This document shows, one piece after another, positions 61,569 through 64,000 of a stretch of 64,000 nt of DNA. The notes under the pieces are model-generated. The model had not been told where the DNA came from. It searched no databases and saw only the letters and a program-made list of their open reading frames with translations. This stretch comes from Azolla pinnata (lineage: Eukaryota > Streptophyta > Polypodiopsida > Salviniales > Salviniaceae): NCBI GenBank assembly GCA_037176905.1, contig JBBBWG010030198.1, forward strand, positions 59,999 through 123,998, in the 5' to 3' direction. Each line of letters begins with the position of its first letter. The stretch's first letter is position 1. Position numbers and translations under genes: made by a program.

Positions 61569-64000
61569 AGGAAACATCTTGGCTGAAAAATGCTTACAAT
61601 TTCTGCTACATGGCGTGTATAAGCGCTTTGATGCTGTGCTTCTTTGATGACAAGTGGGGAGGGCCTGGCGTACAGTATTGGACTCTGGTTGTACAACATT
61701 CAATTCAAACTTGCTTGCATGAGTCATGATCAATGATGCTGGGCAAGGTCACGAACAAATACTTCCGAGGAATGCCCGAGCTAGAGGGAAAAGCGGTAGG
61801 TTCCCAAAGACTGATCATATACGAAGCTCTATTTGATATATCTGTCAGTTGACTGTGTACATAAGGTGTCACAACATGCCGGGTGCGTATCCTTGTCATC
61901 TACACCAAGTTGGTGTGTACATATCCGATTTATGTAAAATGCCCATGTCTTAAAATACAAGCTTCTTGTACATGCATGCCAGAACAGTGTATAGGATGGC
62001 AGGACACTTGGTATTGAGATATGATTGAAGTTCATTTTAGCCCCGTGATATTCAGCAAGGGGAAGCATGCTATGGTGATCAAGTTGCTGATGAAGGGTGT
62101 CAAACAGGGATCGGTAAGCTATATGTGTATGTCCACTGTCGAGACCCCCATGCCTCAACCAGAGATAGGTTTGGAGAAGATCTCTTCATACAAGTTGATG
62201 TATAGTATGATGGAATCAGTGTCCTTTCGATGGCGGAGGTTGCGCATCTGTCGCATGAGGTCTTTCTTCTTATCTCATATATGTCCTTTTTTTCCTAGCC
62301 TAGTTGCACTGTTGGGGCTTCGTGTACTGCAAAGTACACCCACTTCGTAGATGCATCATAGTGATGATGGTTTCTTCTAGTCAGAGTTGACTATATCGTT
62401 AGGATTTCTCCGTCTTTTCTCGACCAAAGCAGCTGCTATTTCGTCTCATCTGGCAGTGTTTGTGATGAAGATCTGGCTAGGTAAAGGATGGCCATGCTCC
62501 TACTTCGTTAGATAGTCGACAGACCTAAACGAATTATGGGAAATCATGGTCCCGTATCGACTGTCATGTCGCTCGTTGACTACACATCATCCTCAACATG
62601 TCAAAGTTGCGAAAAAGCTCTACTCGCAATCGTGCGTATCATCAATATGTCGCCTAGTGAATGTCTAAGGTCTCGTGAGACCCATGGACCAAACGGAAAT
62701 GTACACGGTAACCATGGGGATAACAAAAGATTTGAACGCTCCATGCCTCCTTCGAATGGCCTTAACGTAACACAAGTTTGGCAACAGTAACAAGCCGAGC
62801 TTGCACTGCACTTTGCGCACGTGTGAGACAGTTCGATTGAAGCATTGTCGTAGAAAACTGTTCGAGAAGCAGTGAATCCCGGGACAGATCCTAAAGAATC
62901 GAAGAGCGGCTGAGCCGAGCAAAACGCTCGTCCTCTCGATCGACGCTAGCAAAGCCTGGCAATATAAGCCTTTCCGAAACTTGGGGCTTCTTTTTCGCTG
63001 CTTCTTTGCAAACTTGGGGCTCGAAGGAAAGCCGCAAACTGTCCGCATGGAAGCGAGAGCGCCCAAACAGAGAGAGGGGCATCGAGGTTCATGACGACGG
63101 CACGAGAGTTCCGCTTCGGACTCACGGAGGTATCTAGCTGTAAGCTTAGCGCAGATGGCGACGACGTACCATGCCATGCATTCTTCGTAAGCGAGGGCAT
63201 GCGTATATAAATAGTATAGCGGCGTCACGTCCTCTGATGTTTGAGTTTATAGGTTCGTTGCGATGTGGCCCCCGTCCTAGGGGCACGCGAGGGGAGGAAA
63301 GCATTTCTTAATTGATCGTGTATGGCGCCGGAACAACGGGGGGGTTCCCAAAAAATGAGCGGCACGGGGAATCGAACACAGATGCTGATCGTGGTAATTA
63401 GCGGGGCGAATAATGAACGTGTCGGAACATGGGCCCGGTCGTCTAATTATACTGTATACACGTACACGACGATGAGGTGCGAAGTAGAACTGGAGGACGA
63501 GAGAGAGAGAGACCCGAGAGGATCCCATGACGGATCGAGATAGAATGCACATTATATATAGAGCGGAGATCGATCGGCACGACGGCGGAATCTCGTTACG
63601 CGTGTGTACTTTGGGCCCGCAATCGTTTGATCGGATCGTAGAAGGACGTAATCGCCGGAGGCAGACGGGGGCTCGCGGTGGCCGATCCGTTTCACACTTG
63701 TTCCCGGACCAAAGAGAAGAGATCCAGCAACCGACCGATCCCAATGGCAGCCCAAGGGTTATACCAATCAAATTATACTCCTTACTACTTTCCCCATGGA
63801 CTCCCGATTTCCTTTGCCCAGAAGCAAGCAGCTATTGGAACCCCAAGTCCCACGAGCATCCACGATGAGATCGGATTCCCATTCGGATTTCCGTTCGGAT
63901 TCTTCCTTCTTCTTCTTCAGGTTTTGAATGGGCCATCATCCCTCATCATGCATCCGCTGAGCAGCGGCGCAGGGCACAGCTTCTTCACATCCTCCTCCTC
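61569..64000. other. Intergenic sequence to the window edge
   Basis: The first few hundred bases are probably the 3' UTR of the PYRP2-like gene. No gene is recognised beyond. Composition becomes GC-rich from about 62850, with TATATAAATA at 63204-63213 and ATTATATATAGA at 63552-63563. The last 130 bp are TTC-rich. This could be promoter DNA of a gene that starts beyond 64000. Confidence 0.45.

Overview
This window is nuclear DNA from a land plant. The evidence is spliceosomal genes with GT-AG introns, single-copy housekeeping genes of plant type (a cell-wall expansin, a pectate-lyase-like protein, a clade-D-type PP2C, a plant-type PEX14), degenerate TTTAGGG-type telomere-like repeats, many CT/CTT/CATA microsatellites, and a 100-N scaffold gap. 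Base composition is bimodal: most genes are AT-leaning with introns of 0.1-2.8 kb, while the expansin is extremely GC-rich and intronless. I cannot name the species from sequence alone.

Layout. 1-2.0 kb: intergenic. 2.0-5.6 kb: pectate-lyase-like gene on the minus strand, followed upstream (5.7-6.9 kb) by a large degenerate telomere-like array. 8.8-12.5 kb: RING-H2 protein. 15.7-18.5 kb: ALG2, a mannosyltransferase of N-glycan assembly. 20.9-28.7 kb: a 19-exon gene for a bacterial-type (R)-citramalate synthase (CimA family) with an N-terminal extension resembling an organelle transit peptide. 28.7-36.8 kb: repeat-rich intergenic DNA with a near-perfect 90-bp-arm inverted repeat, an 81-bp tandem array and a Ty1/copia gag relic. 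36.8-37.6 kb: alpha-expansin. 41.7-49.2 kb: PEX14, which seems to lack one conserved exon. 53.2-54.7 kb: PP2C phosphatase. 56.1-61.6 kb: HAD-fold PYRP2-like protein (riboflavin pathway). The rest to 64 kb is intergenic and may hold the promoter of a gene beyond the edge.

The genes do not form an operon or an obvious cluster; they are unrelated neighbours (wall modification, protein turnover, ER glycosylation, plastid amino-acid and vitamin metabolism, peroxisome import, signalling). I rebuilt exons by hand from splice sites, reading phase and family conservation. Every junction keeps frame except one in PEX14. The most interesting items are the CimA-type gene (a possible threonine-deaminase-independent route to isoleucine in a plant), the HAD protein that lacks the usual catalytic Asp, the missing PEX14 exon, the telomere-like array, and the long hairpin.
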